Program-made: the position numbers and the translations under genes
Notes under the pieces: model-generated
Told to the model about the DNA's origin: nothing
The model's input: only the letters and a program-made list of their open reading frames with translations
The model's database searches: none
Assembly (NCBI GenBank): GCA_004299705.1
Contig: SCQS01000049.1
Span: forward strand, 1 to 48,593
Length of the DNA stretch: 48,593 nucleotides
Origin: Rhodanobacteraceae bacterium
GTDB lineage: Bacteria > Pseudomonadota > Gammaproteobacteria > Xanthomonadales > Rhodanobacteraceae
Direction of reading: 5' to 3'
Part shown: piece by piece, positions 7,874 through 15,224 of the stretch
How the letters are laid out: each line of letters opens with the position of its first letter
How positions within the stretch are numbered: the first letter of the stretch is position 1

Positions 7874-8791
7874 ATGATCGTCACCTCGCCTGCCGAATTC
7901 CTCGGCGCGTGCGCGCAACTGCCTGTCGCGCCGGAGGCACGCGCGACCGCCAGGGCCGCGTTCCTGGTTGCGCCCGCGGCCAGTGAACTGGCTGCCGAAT
8001 CAGCACGCGACAACCGCTACATGCGGATGGACGCGGCTTTCGACGCGCAGCGCGCGTTCGCGCAACACGCCAGATTGGCACAAGCGCTGCGCGCCGACGT
8101 TCCCGTCGTCACGTTTCCCGGCGATCCCGCGACGCCCGATGCGATGTTCCCCAACAACGTGTTCGCGACCGCGCCGGGGCGTTTCATCGTGGGTGCGATG
8201 CGCCACCCCGTGCGCCAGCGCGAAGCCGCGCGCGACGACATTCGTGCCTTCTTCCGCGACGTGCTGGGTTACGCCGAAATCGATCTATCGCAACGCCAGG
8301 ATCGCGTCGCCGAACTGACCGGCGCGCTGGTGATCGACCACGCGCGCGGCATCGGCTATTGCGGACTCTCCGAGCGTTGCGACATGGCCGGCGCACGTGC
8401 GATGCACGAGGCATTCGGCCTGCGCCTGACGTTCTGCTTCGAACTGGCGAGGGGCGAATATCACACCAACGTGGTGATGGCATCGCTGGCGGGGCGCGGC
8501 GTGATCCTTGCACCAGATGGTTTCGCCGATGCCGAGGTGCCACGCGCGATCGCGCAGGCATTCGGCGGTCGCGCGATCCGGCTGACTCCGGAACAGAAAC
8601 GCGCCTACGCCGGCAACGCGATCACGCTGTCGCCGAAGCGCGTGTGGATGAGCGAACGCGCAGCAACGTCGTTGACGGGGGCGCAACGCGCGTCGCTTGC
8701 GGATTGGGGTTTCGCGGTCGGCAGCGTGCCGCTGGACGAAATCGAAAAGGCCGGCGGCAGCCTGCGCTGCTGCGTCGGCGAGATTTTCTGA
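7874..8791 (+). CDS. Amidinotransferase/dimethylargininase-fold hydrolase (CtlX-like)
   Basis: 305 residues of the guanidine-modifying (GME) superfamily, which acts on arginine, citrulline or related guanidino compounds through a covalent cysteine intermediate. Visible landmarks are DAMFPNNVFAT (substrate-binding Asp/Asn loop), ELTGALVIDHARGIGYCGLS (Glu and Asp), GEYHTNVVMASLAG (catalytic His) and the C-terminal GGSLRCCVGEIF with the nucleophilic cysteine. The layout matches the CtlX citrulline-utilisation hydrolase group better than classical arginine deiminase. No other arginine-catabolism gene is adjacent. The ATG at 7874 is the only sensible start. It converges with the GNAT gene, with seven bases between stops. 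Confidence 0.85.
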   Translation: MIVTSPAEFLGACAQLPVAPEARATARAAFLVAPAASELAAESARDNRYMRMDAAFDAQRAFAQHARLAQALRADVPVVTFPGDPATPDAMFPNNVFATAPGRFIVGAMRHPVRQREAARDDIRAFFRDVLGYAEIDLSQRQDRVAELTGALVIDHARGIGYCGLSERCDMAGARAMHEAFGLRLTFCFELARGEYHTNVVMASLAGRGVILAPDGFADAEVPRAIAQAFGGRAIRLTPEQKRAYAGNAITLSPKRVWMSERAATSLTGAQRASLADWGFAVGSVPLDEIEKAGGSLRCCVGEIF

Positions 8792-8798
8792 ATGCCGG

Positions 8799-9488
8799 TC
8801 AACCCGCTGTGGTAATGCGTTCAAGCACCGCGACGTTGACGTCGGTGCGCCACCGGAAGCCGAGCTTCTCGTACAGCGCTATCGCAGAATGATTGTTCTT
8901 CCACGCGTGCAGGAACGGCGTTTCGCCACGCGCCTGGATCGCGGCACAGACGGCGGCCGACAAGCGACGCGCGAATCCGCGTCCTCGAAAATCCGGATGC
9001 GTGCACACGCCGCTCAATTCGGTGTGGCCGGGCACATGCATGCGCTCACCGGCCATCGCCGCCAATCGCCCGTCGATGCGGATGCCGATGAAGTGGCCCA
9101 TCACATGGGTGCGTGCGAGGAACGGCCCCGGCTCGGTGAGCCGGGCCAGCGCCAGCATCTCAGGCGCGTCGGTGTCGCCCAGCGACAGGATTTCGTCACC
9201 GCCGGCCTCCGGATGTATCGGGCGCGTCGCGACCATCTGCACGCCAAGGGCGGTTTTCGTTGCGTGCAAGGCCGGCGGCACCGCGATCTTCGGCACCTGC
9301 AAGACGTAGACGTGTTCGCCGGGGTTCACCAATCCTGCCAACGCAGCCAGTGCCTCGTTACTGTCGTCGCGCGCGGATGCAAACAGGTTCACGTCGCGCG
9401 CATAGCGCTTCGCCAACGCGCCGCCTTCGGACAACGCAGCGTGCCGGTCAATGAGGCTTTCCCAGACGGGGCGATCGAGTACTTGCAC
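8799..9488 (-). CDS. GNAT-family N-acetyltransferase
   Basis: About 229 residues. The acetyl-CoA binding motif A is plain in the C-terminal half (GVCTHPDFRGRGFARRL: the Q/R-x-x-G-x-G/A loop), followed by motif B (PFLHAWKNNHSAIALYEKLGF). The N-terminal half is poorly conserved, as in two-part FR47-like acetyltransferases; the acceptor is unknown. I use the GTG at 9486-9488 because GGAG lies eight bases upstream and the protein then begins just before the recognisable VLDRPVWESLIDRH. An ATG at 9671 would add 61 residues of unlikely sequence and run into the 3' end of gshA. It lies downstream of gshA on the same strand, 137 bp away, and could be read through from it. Confidence 0.85.
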   Translation of the reverse strand: MQVLDRPVWESLIDRHAALSEGGALAKRYARDVNLFASARDDSNEALAALAGLVNPGEHVYVLQVPKIAVPPALHATKTALGVQMVATRPIHPEAGGDEILSLGDTDAPEMLALARLTEPGPFLARTHVMGHFIGIRIDGRLAAMAGERMHVPGHTELSGVCTHPDFRGRGFARRLSAAVCAAIQARGETPFLHAWKNNHSAIALYEKLGFRWRTDVNVAVLERITTAG

Positions 9489-9625
9489 GGTCAAGACTCC
9501 AAGGATGTCCGGAATGAAGGTACGCTCGACGCCGCCTTCCAGCCATCCGGATCTTGTCGTGGAAGTCGGGATCGAAGAGGTTTGCGCGTCGAGCAAGTGC
9601 GGGACGGCACCTTCCCGACACTTTG

Positions 9626-10990
9626 CTAATACGCGAACTCGCGGAACAACGGATCCACGTTGCCGTTCCATTCGCCGTGGAACAGTGCAAGCTTGCGCTC
9701 GGCGGGCGTCTGGTTGGCTTCGGCGAATTCAATCAGCGGTTGCAGGAACATCGTTTCATCCGCGCCGTTGCGGTTGAGCTTGGCGCGACGCTTCAAACCA
9801 TTGCCGGCGATCTCCAATGCACGCAGTGACAGCTCGCGCACCGTGGCGCCACGGAACGGCAATTTCAACGCATGTTTCGGCACGCCGTCGCGCAACGCGT
9901 GGCGTTCGGCCAGCGAGTAATCCTTGACCAGGTCCCACGCGGCATCCAGCGATTCGCTGTCGTACAGCAACCCGACCCAGAACGCCGGCAACGCGCACAG
10001 CCGGTTCGACGGGCCGCCGTCGGCGCCACGCATTTCCAGGTACTGCTTCAGGCGCACCTCGGGAAACGCGGTGGTCATGTGGTCGGACCAGTCGCGCAAG
10101 GTCGGCTTTTCACCCGGCAACGCGGGCAGCTTGCCGGCCAAGAAATCGCGGAAGGATTGCCCGGCGCAATCGATGTACTTGCCGTGGCGATGCACGAAAT
10201 ACATCGGCACGTCGAGCAGGTAATCGACATAACGTTCGAAACCGAAACCGTCCTCGAACACGAAATCCAGCATCCCGGTGCGATCGGCATCGGTGTCGGT
10301 CCAGATGTGCGAGCGGTAACTCTGGAAGCCGTTGGGTCGGCCTTCGGTGAACGGCGAATCGGCGAACAGCGCGGTCGCGACCGGCTGCAGCGCCAGCGAT
10401 ACGCGGAACTTCTTCACCATGTCGGCTTCGTCGGCGAAGTCGAGGTTGACCTGCACGGTGCAGGTGCGGGTCATCATGTCGAGGCCCAGCGAGCCGACCT
10501 TGGGCATGTAGCGGCGCATGATCGCGTAGCGGCCCTTCGGCATCCACGGCATCTCGTCGCGCTTCCATTTCGGCTGGAAACCCATGCCGAGGATGCCGAG
10601 CCGCAGCGGTTCGGCAGCGCGCCGCACGCAGTGCAGGTGCTCGGCGATCTCGCAGCAGGTTTCGTGGATGGTGTCGAGCGGCGCCCCGGACAATTCCAGC
10701 TGGCCCGCGGGTTCCAGCGTCACCGAGGCGTTCTTGCGCGCAAGCGCGATGACGTTGCCGTCTTCCTCGACCGGCTCCCAGCCACAACACGCGATGCCGC
10801 GCAGCAGTGCGCCGATGCCGCGGTCGCCTGCATACGGCGGCGGCTTGAGATCGTCGGTGCGGAACACGAATTTCTCATGCTCGGTGCCGATCTTCCAGCG
10901 CTCGGCCGGGCGGCCGCCCGCCGCCAGGTACTCGGCGAGTTGCGCATGGCGCTCGATCGGTTGTTCCGCAACCTGGCTGGGACCGGACAT
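9626..10990 (-). CDS. gshA: Glutamate-cysteine ligase (class 3, plant/alphaproteobacterial type)
   Basis: 454 residues. It makes gamma-glutamylcysteine from glutamate and cysteine with ATP, the first step of glutathione synthesis in the cytoplasm. Family signatures are WKIGTEHEKFVF near the N-terminus (glutamate/ATP site), ASVTLEPAGQLELSG (metal ligands), MTRTCTVQVNLD, and the YRSHIWTDTDADRTG segment. This is the plant-like GCL seen in xanthomonads, not the E. coli-type GshA. The start at 10990 (MSGPSQVAEQ) gives the expected length and has GAAGG upstream. An in-frame ATG further out at 11074 would add 28 unlikely residues. No gshB is in view. Confidence 0.94.
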   Translation of the reverse strand: MSGPSQVAEQPIERHAQLAEYLAAGGRPAERWKIGTEHEKFVFRTDDLKPPPYAGDRGIGALLRGIACCGWEPVEEDGNVIALARKNASVTLEPAGQLELSGAPLDTIHETCCEIAEHLHCVRRAAEPLRLGILGMGFQPKWKRDEMPWMPKGRYAIMRRYMPKVGSLGLDMMTRTCTVQVNLDFADEADMVKKFRVSLALQPVATALFADSPFTEGRPNGFQSYRSHIWTDTDADRTGMLDFVFEDGFGFERYVDYLLDVPMYFVHRHGKYIDCAGQSFRDFLAGKLPALPGEKPTLRDWSDHMTTAFPEVRLKQYLEMRGADGGPSNRLCALPAFWVGLLYDSESLDAAWDLVKDYSLAERHALRDGVPKHALKLPFRGATVRELSLRALEIAGNGLKRRAKLNRNGADETMFLQPLIEFAEANQTPAERKLALFHGEWNGNVDPLFREFAY

Positions 10991-11082
10991 GCACGCGCCT
11001 TCGACAATGGCAAGACTCGCAAGATGGGGCACAGAGGGCCAACACGCAAGTGGCTTTCGATGCGCCACTTTCAAAACAAGAG

Positions 11083-11183
11083 ATTTTTGGACACGGATTG
11101 ACGCGGATCGACGCGGATATTTGAAGCAGCCTGCTGGTTTTTGCTCTATCCGTGGCGATCGGCTTTGATCCGTGTCAAAAACT
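11083..11183. repeat. About 100-bp imperfect palindrome between gshA and engB
   Basis: Left arm (11083-11119: TTTTTGGACACGGATTGACG then GCGGATCGACGCGGAT) and right arm (11147-11183) are imperfect reverse complements. The right arm read backwards gives TTTTTGACACGGATCAAAGC and then CGATCGCCACGGAT. The core between them is about 27 bp. It lies 12 bases past the engB stop, so it may form the 3' end of the engB transcript, and upstream of gshA. It has no coding content. It looks like a dispersed intergenic repeat rather than a simple terminator. Confidence 0.6.
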
Positions 11184-11194
11184 CTTTGCGCCTC

Positions 11195-11860
11195 TCACGC
11201 TTCACCCAGCAACGCCCCCACCACCTTGCGCGCCGCGTCGACGCCCGTGCCGGCAGGCGACGAAAACACGATCGACTGCGCGCGCACGCCTGCTTTCGTG
11301 ATCTCGCCATCGACTTCGCGTTGGCGTGCCAGCACCTGCGCGCGCGGGAGCTTGTCGGCCTTGCTGAGCAGCAGCACGCAAGGCAGTTCGATCGAGGCGC
11401 AATAGGCCAGCATCTGGCGGTCGAACGGCGTCGGCGCATGCCGGATGTCGGCGATCAAGACCAGGCCGCGCAGCGACTGGCGCGCGCGCAGGTAGGCGTC
11501 GATCACCTGCTTCCAGTGCTCGCGCAGGGCCGGCGGCACCTTGGCGTAGCCGTAACCCGGCAGGTCCACCAGCCGGCGTCCGTCGGGCAGGCCGAACACC
11601 ACCAGTTGCTGGGTGCGCCCCGGCGTCTTGCTGGTGCGCGCCAGCGCGGACTGGCCCGCAAGCGCATTGAGCGCGCTGGATTTGCCCGCGTTGGAACGCC
11701 CCGCGAAGGCGATTTCGGCGCCACGGTCGGGCGGAAGCTGGTCCAGCCGGTGCGCCGCCAGCACGAACGCCGCGCCACGCAAGGGGTTGTCGGGTGAGTT
11801 TTTGCTTCCCTGTGTCTGGGTCCCGGCCAATCCATGGCCGGGATGACGTGTTTGACGCAT
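11195..11860 (-). CDS. engB: Ribosome-biogenesis GTP-binding protein EngB (YihA/YsxC)
   Basis: 221 residues. A TrmE-Era-EngA-EngB-Septin-like GTPase needed for assembly of the 50S subunit. All G motifs are present: GRSNAGKSS (G1), TSKTPGRTQ (G2), DLPGYGYAK (G3), LLSKADKL (G4). The ATG at 11860 has AGGA six bases upstream and is kept. However, residues 3 to about 17 are encoded by a REP-like palindrome (11821-11847), and homology to EngB proteins begins only near residue 25 (NPLRGAAFVLAAHRLDQLPPD). The first 24 residues are therefore an acquired extension, or translation may start at an internal TTG. It is divergent from the cytochrome c4 gene. Confidence 0.93.
   Translation of the reverse strand: MRQTRHPGHGLAGTQTQGSKNSPDNPLRGAAFVLAAHRLDQLPPDRGAEIAFAGRSNAGKSSALNALAGQSALARTSKTPGRTQQLVVFGLPDGRRLVDLPGYGYAKVPPALREHWKQVIDAYLRARQSLRGLVLIADIRHAPTPFDRQMLAYCASIELPCVLLLSKADKLPRAQVLARQREVDGEITKAGVRAQSIVFSSPAGTGVDAARKVVGALLGEA
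11821..11847. repeat. REP-like palindrome inside the 5' end of engB
   Basis: Perfect 9-bp stem TCCCGGCCA (11821-11829) / TGGCCGGGA (11835-11843) with loop ATCCA, followed by TGAC. This is the same GTCATCCCGG-type repeat found near 41.35 kb and related to those near 19.55 and 21.95 kb. It lies in frame within the engB N-terminal coding region and within 100 bp of the divergent cytochrome gene. Confidence 0.7.
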
Positions 11861-11941
11861 GTTTGTCCTAGCGGCGATAATCCCGCAGTTCGCGCCGGCT
11901 CGTGCGCCGGTGCTCTCGCCTTACGGGAAAGAGAGGATTCT

Positions 11942-12772
11942 ATGGGTTTCCGGCGCTCAGCAGCTGTCCTTGTCATGCTTGCGGCCACCGCACCGATCGC
12001 GGTGGCGTTGTCGGCCCCGCCGGCCAGGCACAAGCAGGCCGCCCCGAAGCCGGCGACCTCCGCCCCGGCCGCGAGCGCACCCGCCAGCAGCGCAACCGCC
12101 GCCGCTCCGGCCAGCGCCGCGAGTGCGGCCAAGGCGGCCGAAGCCGAATTCGCCAAGCTCGAGGCCGTCAAGACCACGCCGGGCGACGCCACCAAGGGCC
12201 AGTCCAAGGCCGCCGCCTGCGGCGCCTGCCACGGCGTCGACGGCAATTCCACCGACGCGCAGTATCCCAAGCTGGCCGCCCAGAATCCGGAATACATCGT
12301 CACCCAGTTGATGCGCTTCAAGAGCGGCGTGCGCCAGAACGCGATCATGAGCGGCATGGCATCCACCCTTTCCAAACAGGACATGGAAGACATCGCTGCG
12401 TACTTCTCGCAGCAAAAACGCCTGCCCGGGGTGGCCGACGCCAAGCTGGCCAGCGCCGGCGAAAAACTGTACCGCGAAGGCGACGCCAGCCGCGGCATCC
12501 CGGCCTGCGCGGCCTGCCATGGCCCGGATGGCGCCGGCAACCCGGGCTGGCGCGTGCCCAACATCGGCGGCCAGCACGCCGAATACGTGCAGAAACAATT
12601 GCAGGCTTGGCACGACGGCACCACCTGGGGCACCGACACGCACGCCACGATCATGCCGACCATCGCCCAGCGCCTGACCGAGCAGGACATCACGGCGCTG
12701 GCGAGCTACGTCGAGGGCCTGCACGCTGCACCGCCACCCCCGCCCGCGCCGAAGCAAGACACCATCGATTGA
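11942..12772 (+). CDS. Diheme cytochrome c4-type protein
   Basis: 276 residues: signal peptide (MGFRRSAAVLVMLAATAPIA), an Ala/Pro/Ser-rich linker to about residue 75, then two cytochrome c domains. Each has a CxxCH heme site (CGACH and CAACH) and a downstream methionine ligand candidate (SGMAS and IMPTIAQRL). The order and spacing are those of cytochrome c4, a periplasmic or membrane-associated electron carrier feeding terminal oxidases. The start at 11942 has AGAGAGGA upstream. The C-terminus is proline-rich. The neighbours, two DsbA-like oxidoreductases immediately downstream, form a set repeatedly seen in xanthomonads; DsbA may be linked to disulfide handling of cytochrome c apoproteins, but that is inference. 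Confidence 0.92.
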   Translation: MGFRRSAAVLVMLAATAPIAVALSAPPARHKQAAPKPATSAPAASAPASSATAAAPASAASAAKAAEAEFAKLEAVKTTPGDATKGQSKAAACGACHGVDGNSTDAQYPKLAAQNPEYIVTQLMRFKSGVRQNAIMSGMASTLSKQDMEDIAAYFSQQKRLPGVADAKLASAGEKLYREGDASRGIPACAACHGPDGAGNPGWRVPNIGGQHAEYVQKQLQAWHDGTTWGTDTHATIMPTIAQRLTEQDITALASYVEGLHAAPPPPPAPKQDTID

Positions 12773-12856
12773 ACCCGCCGCGCCCCGCGCGGTCGGTTCA
12801 GGGTCGGCGGGGCAGACTCGCCGCCCGCCACCCTTGATCTCGCCAGGAATCCGAAC

Positions 12857-13558
12857 ATGATCAAACACACCGCCGTGTTTCTGCTGCTCGCTGGCATCGC
12901 GGGTTTCGCGGCCGCGCAATCGGCGCCGCAGCAATGGACCGAAGGCAAGCAATACTTCGCGATTCCAAATCCGCAGCCCACCAACCAGCCCGACAAGGTG
13001 GTGGTGACCGAGGTGTTCTCGTTCGGCTGCCCGGCCTGCAATGAATTCGAGCCCTACCTCGACAAGCTGCGCGCCGAACTGCCCAAGGGCACCGTGCTGG
13101 AATTCGTCCCGGCCAGCTGGCACGCGAACGAGGATTGGCCGGTGTTCCAGCGCGCCTACTTCACCGCCAAGGCGCTGGGCCTGGACAACCCGAAATCGCA
13201 CGATGCGATGTTCAAGGCCATCTGGGGCCCCAACGGCCCGCTGCAGACCTACGACCCGACCACCCAGCGTCCCAAGGCCGAAGCCAACCTGCCCAAGATC
13301 GCGGACGTCGCCAAGTTCTATGCGCAGTTCGGCGCCAAGCCCGAGCAATTCGTCGCGACCGCCAATTCGTTCAGCATCAACCTGGAAATGAAGCGCGCGG
13401 ACAAGCAGATCATGGCCTGGGGCGTTGACCAGACCCCGACCATCATCGTCGACGGCAAGTGGCGGCTGGATCCGTCCACCGCGCAGGGCGCCCAGAACAT
13501 GGTCGACCTGACGCTGTATCTGGCCAACAAGGAATTGGCCGCGAAGAAGGCCAAGTGA
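12857..13558 (+). CDS. dsbA: Thiol:disulfide interchange protein, DsbA family (CPAC active site)
   Basis: 233 residues with a Sec signal peptide (MIKHTAVFLLLAGIAGFAAA). The thioredoxin fold carries the active-site motif CPAC in FSFGCPACNEFEPYLDKL, an inserted helical domain, and the cis-proline loop GVDQTPTIIVDGKW. DsbA proteins oxidise pairs of cysteines in periplasmic proteins. CPAC is less usual than the CPHC of E. coli DsbA and is expected to shift the redox potential. It begins 84 bp after the cytochrome gene and ends one base before the next dsbA, so the three are probably one transcript. No DsbB is in the window. Confidence 0.93.
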   Translation: MIKHTAVFLLLAGIAGFAAAQSAPQQWTEGKQYFAIPNPQPTNQPDKVVVTEVFSFGCPACNEFEPYLDKLRAELPKGTVLEFVPASWHANEDWPVFQRAYFTAKALGLDNPKSHDAMFKAIWGPNGPLQTYDPTTQRPKAEANLPKIADVAKFYAQFGAKPEQFVATANSFSINLEMKRADKQIMAWGVDQTPTIIVDGKWRLDPSTAQGAQNMVDLTLYLANKELAAKKAK

Positions 13559-13559
13559 C

Positions 13560-14321
13560 ATGAAGATGCCCCGCCTGATCGGCGCCGCGTTGCTTGCCTG
13601 CGGCCTGCTGCTGACCGCGGCATGCTCCGCGCACAACGACGCCGGCAACGCTGCCAGCGCCACGGCGAACGCCACCGCAGCCAGTGGTGCATCCGCCACG
13701 CCTGCCTCGGCCACATCCGCGCAGCATGACACCTTCACCGAAGGCAGCCAGTACATCACCTTGAGCCTGCCCAAGGGTACGCCCGCGCCGACCGGCCCGG
13801 TGACGGTGGTCGAGGTGTTTTCGTACGCCTGTCCGCACTGCGCCGAGTTCGCGCCGTACATGGACCGGCTGCGCGCCGCGTTGCCCAGGGGCGCCGAGGT
13901 GCGTTACATGCCGGCGGTGTTCTATCCGGAATGGATGGCGGCGGCGCAGACGTTCTATGCGGTTCGCCAGATGGGCATGCTGGACAAGGTGCACGACCTG
14001 ATCTTCAAGGCCCACCGCGAACACTACCCGCTCAACTCGCTGAGCGATTACGCCGCGTTCCTCGCGCGCCACGGCGTGAACCAGCAGACTTTCCTGGCCG
14101 ACGCCACCAATGCCATCACCACGGCGCAAATGGCGGCCGACCAGCGAACCGAGATGGGCTGGAACATCGACGAAACCCCGACGCTGGTGGTGGGCCGCAT
14201 GTCCAGCGATGCCAAGGACGCGACCTTCGTGGCGCTGATGCGAAACGCCAAGGTCAGCAGCCTCGACGAAATGGAACACGTCGGCGTCTGGATGGCCGAA
14301 CAGGTGGCCGCAAAGCACTGA
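13560..14321 (+). CDS. dsbA: DsbA-family disulfide oxidoreductase, predicted lipoprotein (CPHC)
   Basis: 253 residues, paralogous to the preceding gene. The N-terminus ends in a lipobox, LTAAC, at about residues 18-22, followed by a Ser/Ala/Asn-rich linker, so the protein should be lipid-anchored in the envelope. The thioredoxin domain has the canonical DsbA motif CPHC (FSYACPHCAEF) and cis-proline loop NIDETPTLVVGRM. The pair therefore comprises a soluble CPAC enzyme and an anchored CPHC enzyme, probably with different partners. Only one base separates the two genes, indicating translational coupling. A cis-Pro preceded by Thr (as seen here) is normal for DsbL/DsbA variants. Confidence 0.92.
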   Translation: MKMPRLIGAALLACGLLLTAACSAHNDAGNAASATANATAASGASATPASATSAQHDTFTEGSQYITLSLPKGTPAPTGPVTVVEVFSYACPHCAEFAPYMDRLRAALPRGAEVRYMPAVFYPEWMAAAQTFYAVRQMGMLDKVHDLIFKAHREHYPLNSLSDYAAFLARHGVNQQTFLADATNAITTAQMAADQRTEMGWNIDETPTLVVGRMSSDAKDATFVALMRNAKVSSLDEMEHVGVWMAEQVAAKH

Positions 14322-14388
14322 CCGCGGGTGTGCCGGGTATGCATTCCGGCACAGGCAATACGGCAGCGAAGTGCTAGGCTGAAATTCC

Positions 14389-15180
14389 ATGAGCGTTGAA
14401 ACACCCTCCGCTCGCGACGACGGCGTGTTGCGCGTGTTGAGTTGCAACATCCTCGCCGGCGCCAGCGTCACGCGTTACCACGAATACTTCACCCGCAGTT
14501 GGGGCGCGGTGTTGCCGGGCAAGTACAAGCTCGGCAACCTCGATCACCTCGCCAGCTCGATCGCGCAGTTCGACGTGGTCGGCCTGCAGGAAGCCGACGC
14601 CGGCAGCATCCGCTCGGGCTTCCTCAACCAGACCCGCTACCTCGCGGAAACCTCGGGCCTGCCGTATTGGAGCCACCAGCCCAACCGCAAACTTTCCAGC
14701 GTCTCGCACACCGCCAATGGCCTGATCAGCCGCGCCGAACCCAGCGAAGTGCTCGACTATCCGTTGCCGGGCCGGCTGGGCGGACGCGGCGTGTTGCTGG
14801 CGCGTTATGGTGACGGTTCCGACGCGCTGACCGTGGCCGTCGCGCACCTGTCGCTGGGCACGCAGTCGCGCGCGCGCCAACTCGACTTCATCGCGGAGTT
14901 GTTGCAGGGTTGCTCCAACGCGGTGCTGATGGGCGACCTGAACACACCGCCCGACAGTCCGGAACTGCGCGCGCTGTTCGCGCACACCACGCTGGCTCCG
15001 CCCGTGCACCCGGCGCCGACCTTCCCGAGCTGGCGGCCACAACGCGCGATCGACCACATCCTGGTCACCTCGCGTATCAAGGTCCAACGCATGTGGACCC
15101 TGCCCGCCGCGTTCTCCGACCACCTGCCGCTCGCGGCCGAAATCCGCGTGCCCACGGCGGCATGGAAAGCCGCGGCGTAG
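14389..15180 (+). CDS. Endonuclease/exonuclease/phosphatase-family protein
   Basis: 263 residues of the DNase I-like superfamily. Metal and catalytic residues are visible along the chain: CNILAGAS (Asn), GLQEADAGS (Glu), the His in AVAHLSLG, GDLNTPPDSP (Asp and Asn) and the terminal FSDHLPLAAEI (Asp-His). No signal peptide is evident. The family includes nucleases, phosphoinositide phosphatases and sphingomyelinases, so the substrate is open. It follows the dsbA pair by 67 bp on the same strand, in the position it commonly takes in xanthomonads, but a shared role is not established. Confidence 0.85.
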   Translation: MSVETPSARDDGVLRVLSCNILAGASVTRYHEYFTRSWGAVLPGKYKLGNLDHLASSIAQFDVVGLQEADAGSIRSGFLNQTRYLAETSGLPYWSHQPNRKLSSVSHTANGLISRAEPSEVLDYPLPGRLGGRGVLLARYGDGSDALTVAVAHLSLGTQSRARQLDFIAELLQGCSNAVLMGDLNTPPDSPELRALFAHTTLAPPVHPAPTFPSWRPQRAIDHILVTSRIKVQRMWTLPAAFSDHLPLAAEIRVPTAAWKAAA

Positions 15181-15224
15181 CTCGCGCGATCTCCCCGTTG
15201 CCCGCGTCGTCTAGAATCACGGTC

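Noticed and set aside
9489-9671. Longer start for the GNAT gene at ATG 9671
   Set aside because: Overlaps gshA, adds non-conserved sequence, and the GTG at 9488 has a well-spaced GGAG.
12773-12856. GC-rich stretch between cytochrome c4 and dsbA as an intrinsic terminator
   Set aside because: Short inverted segments exist but no stable stem with a T-run; the genes are more likely co-transcribed.
14910-15224. Longer start for the lytic transglycosylase
   Set aside because: It overlaps the endonuclease/phosphatase gene in another frame and would bury the signal peptide.
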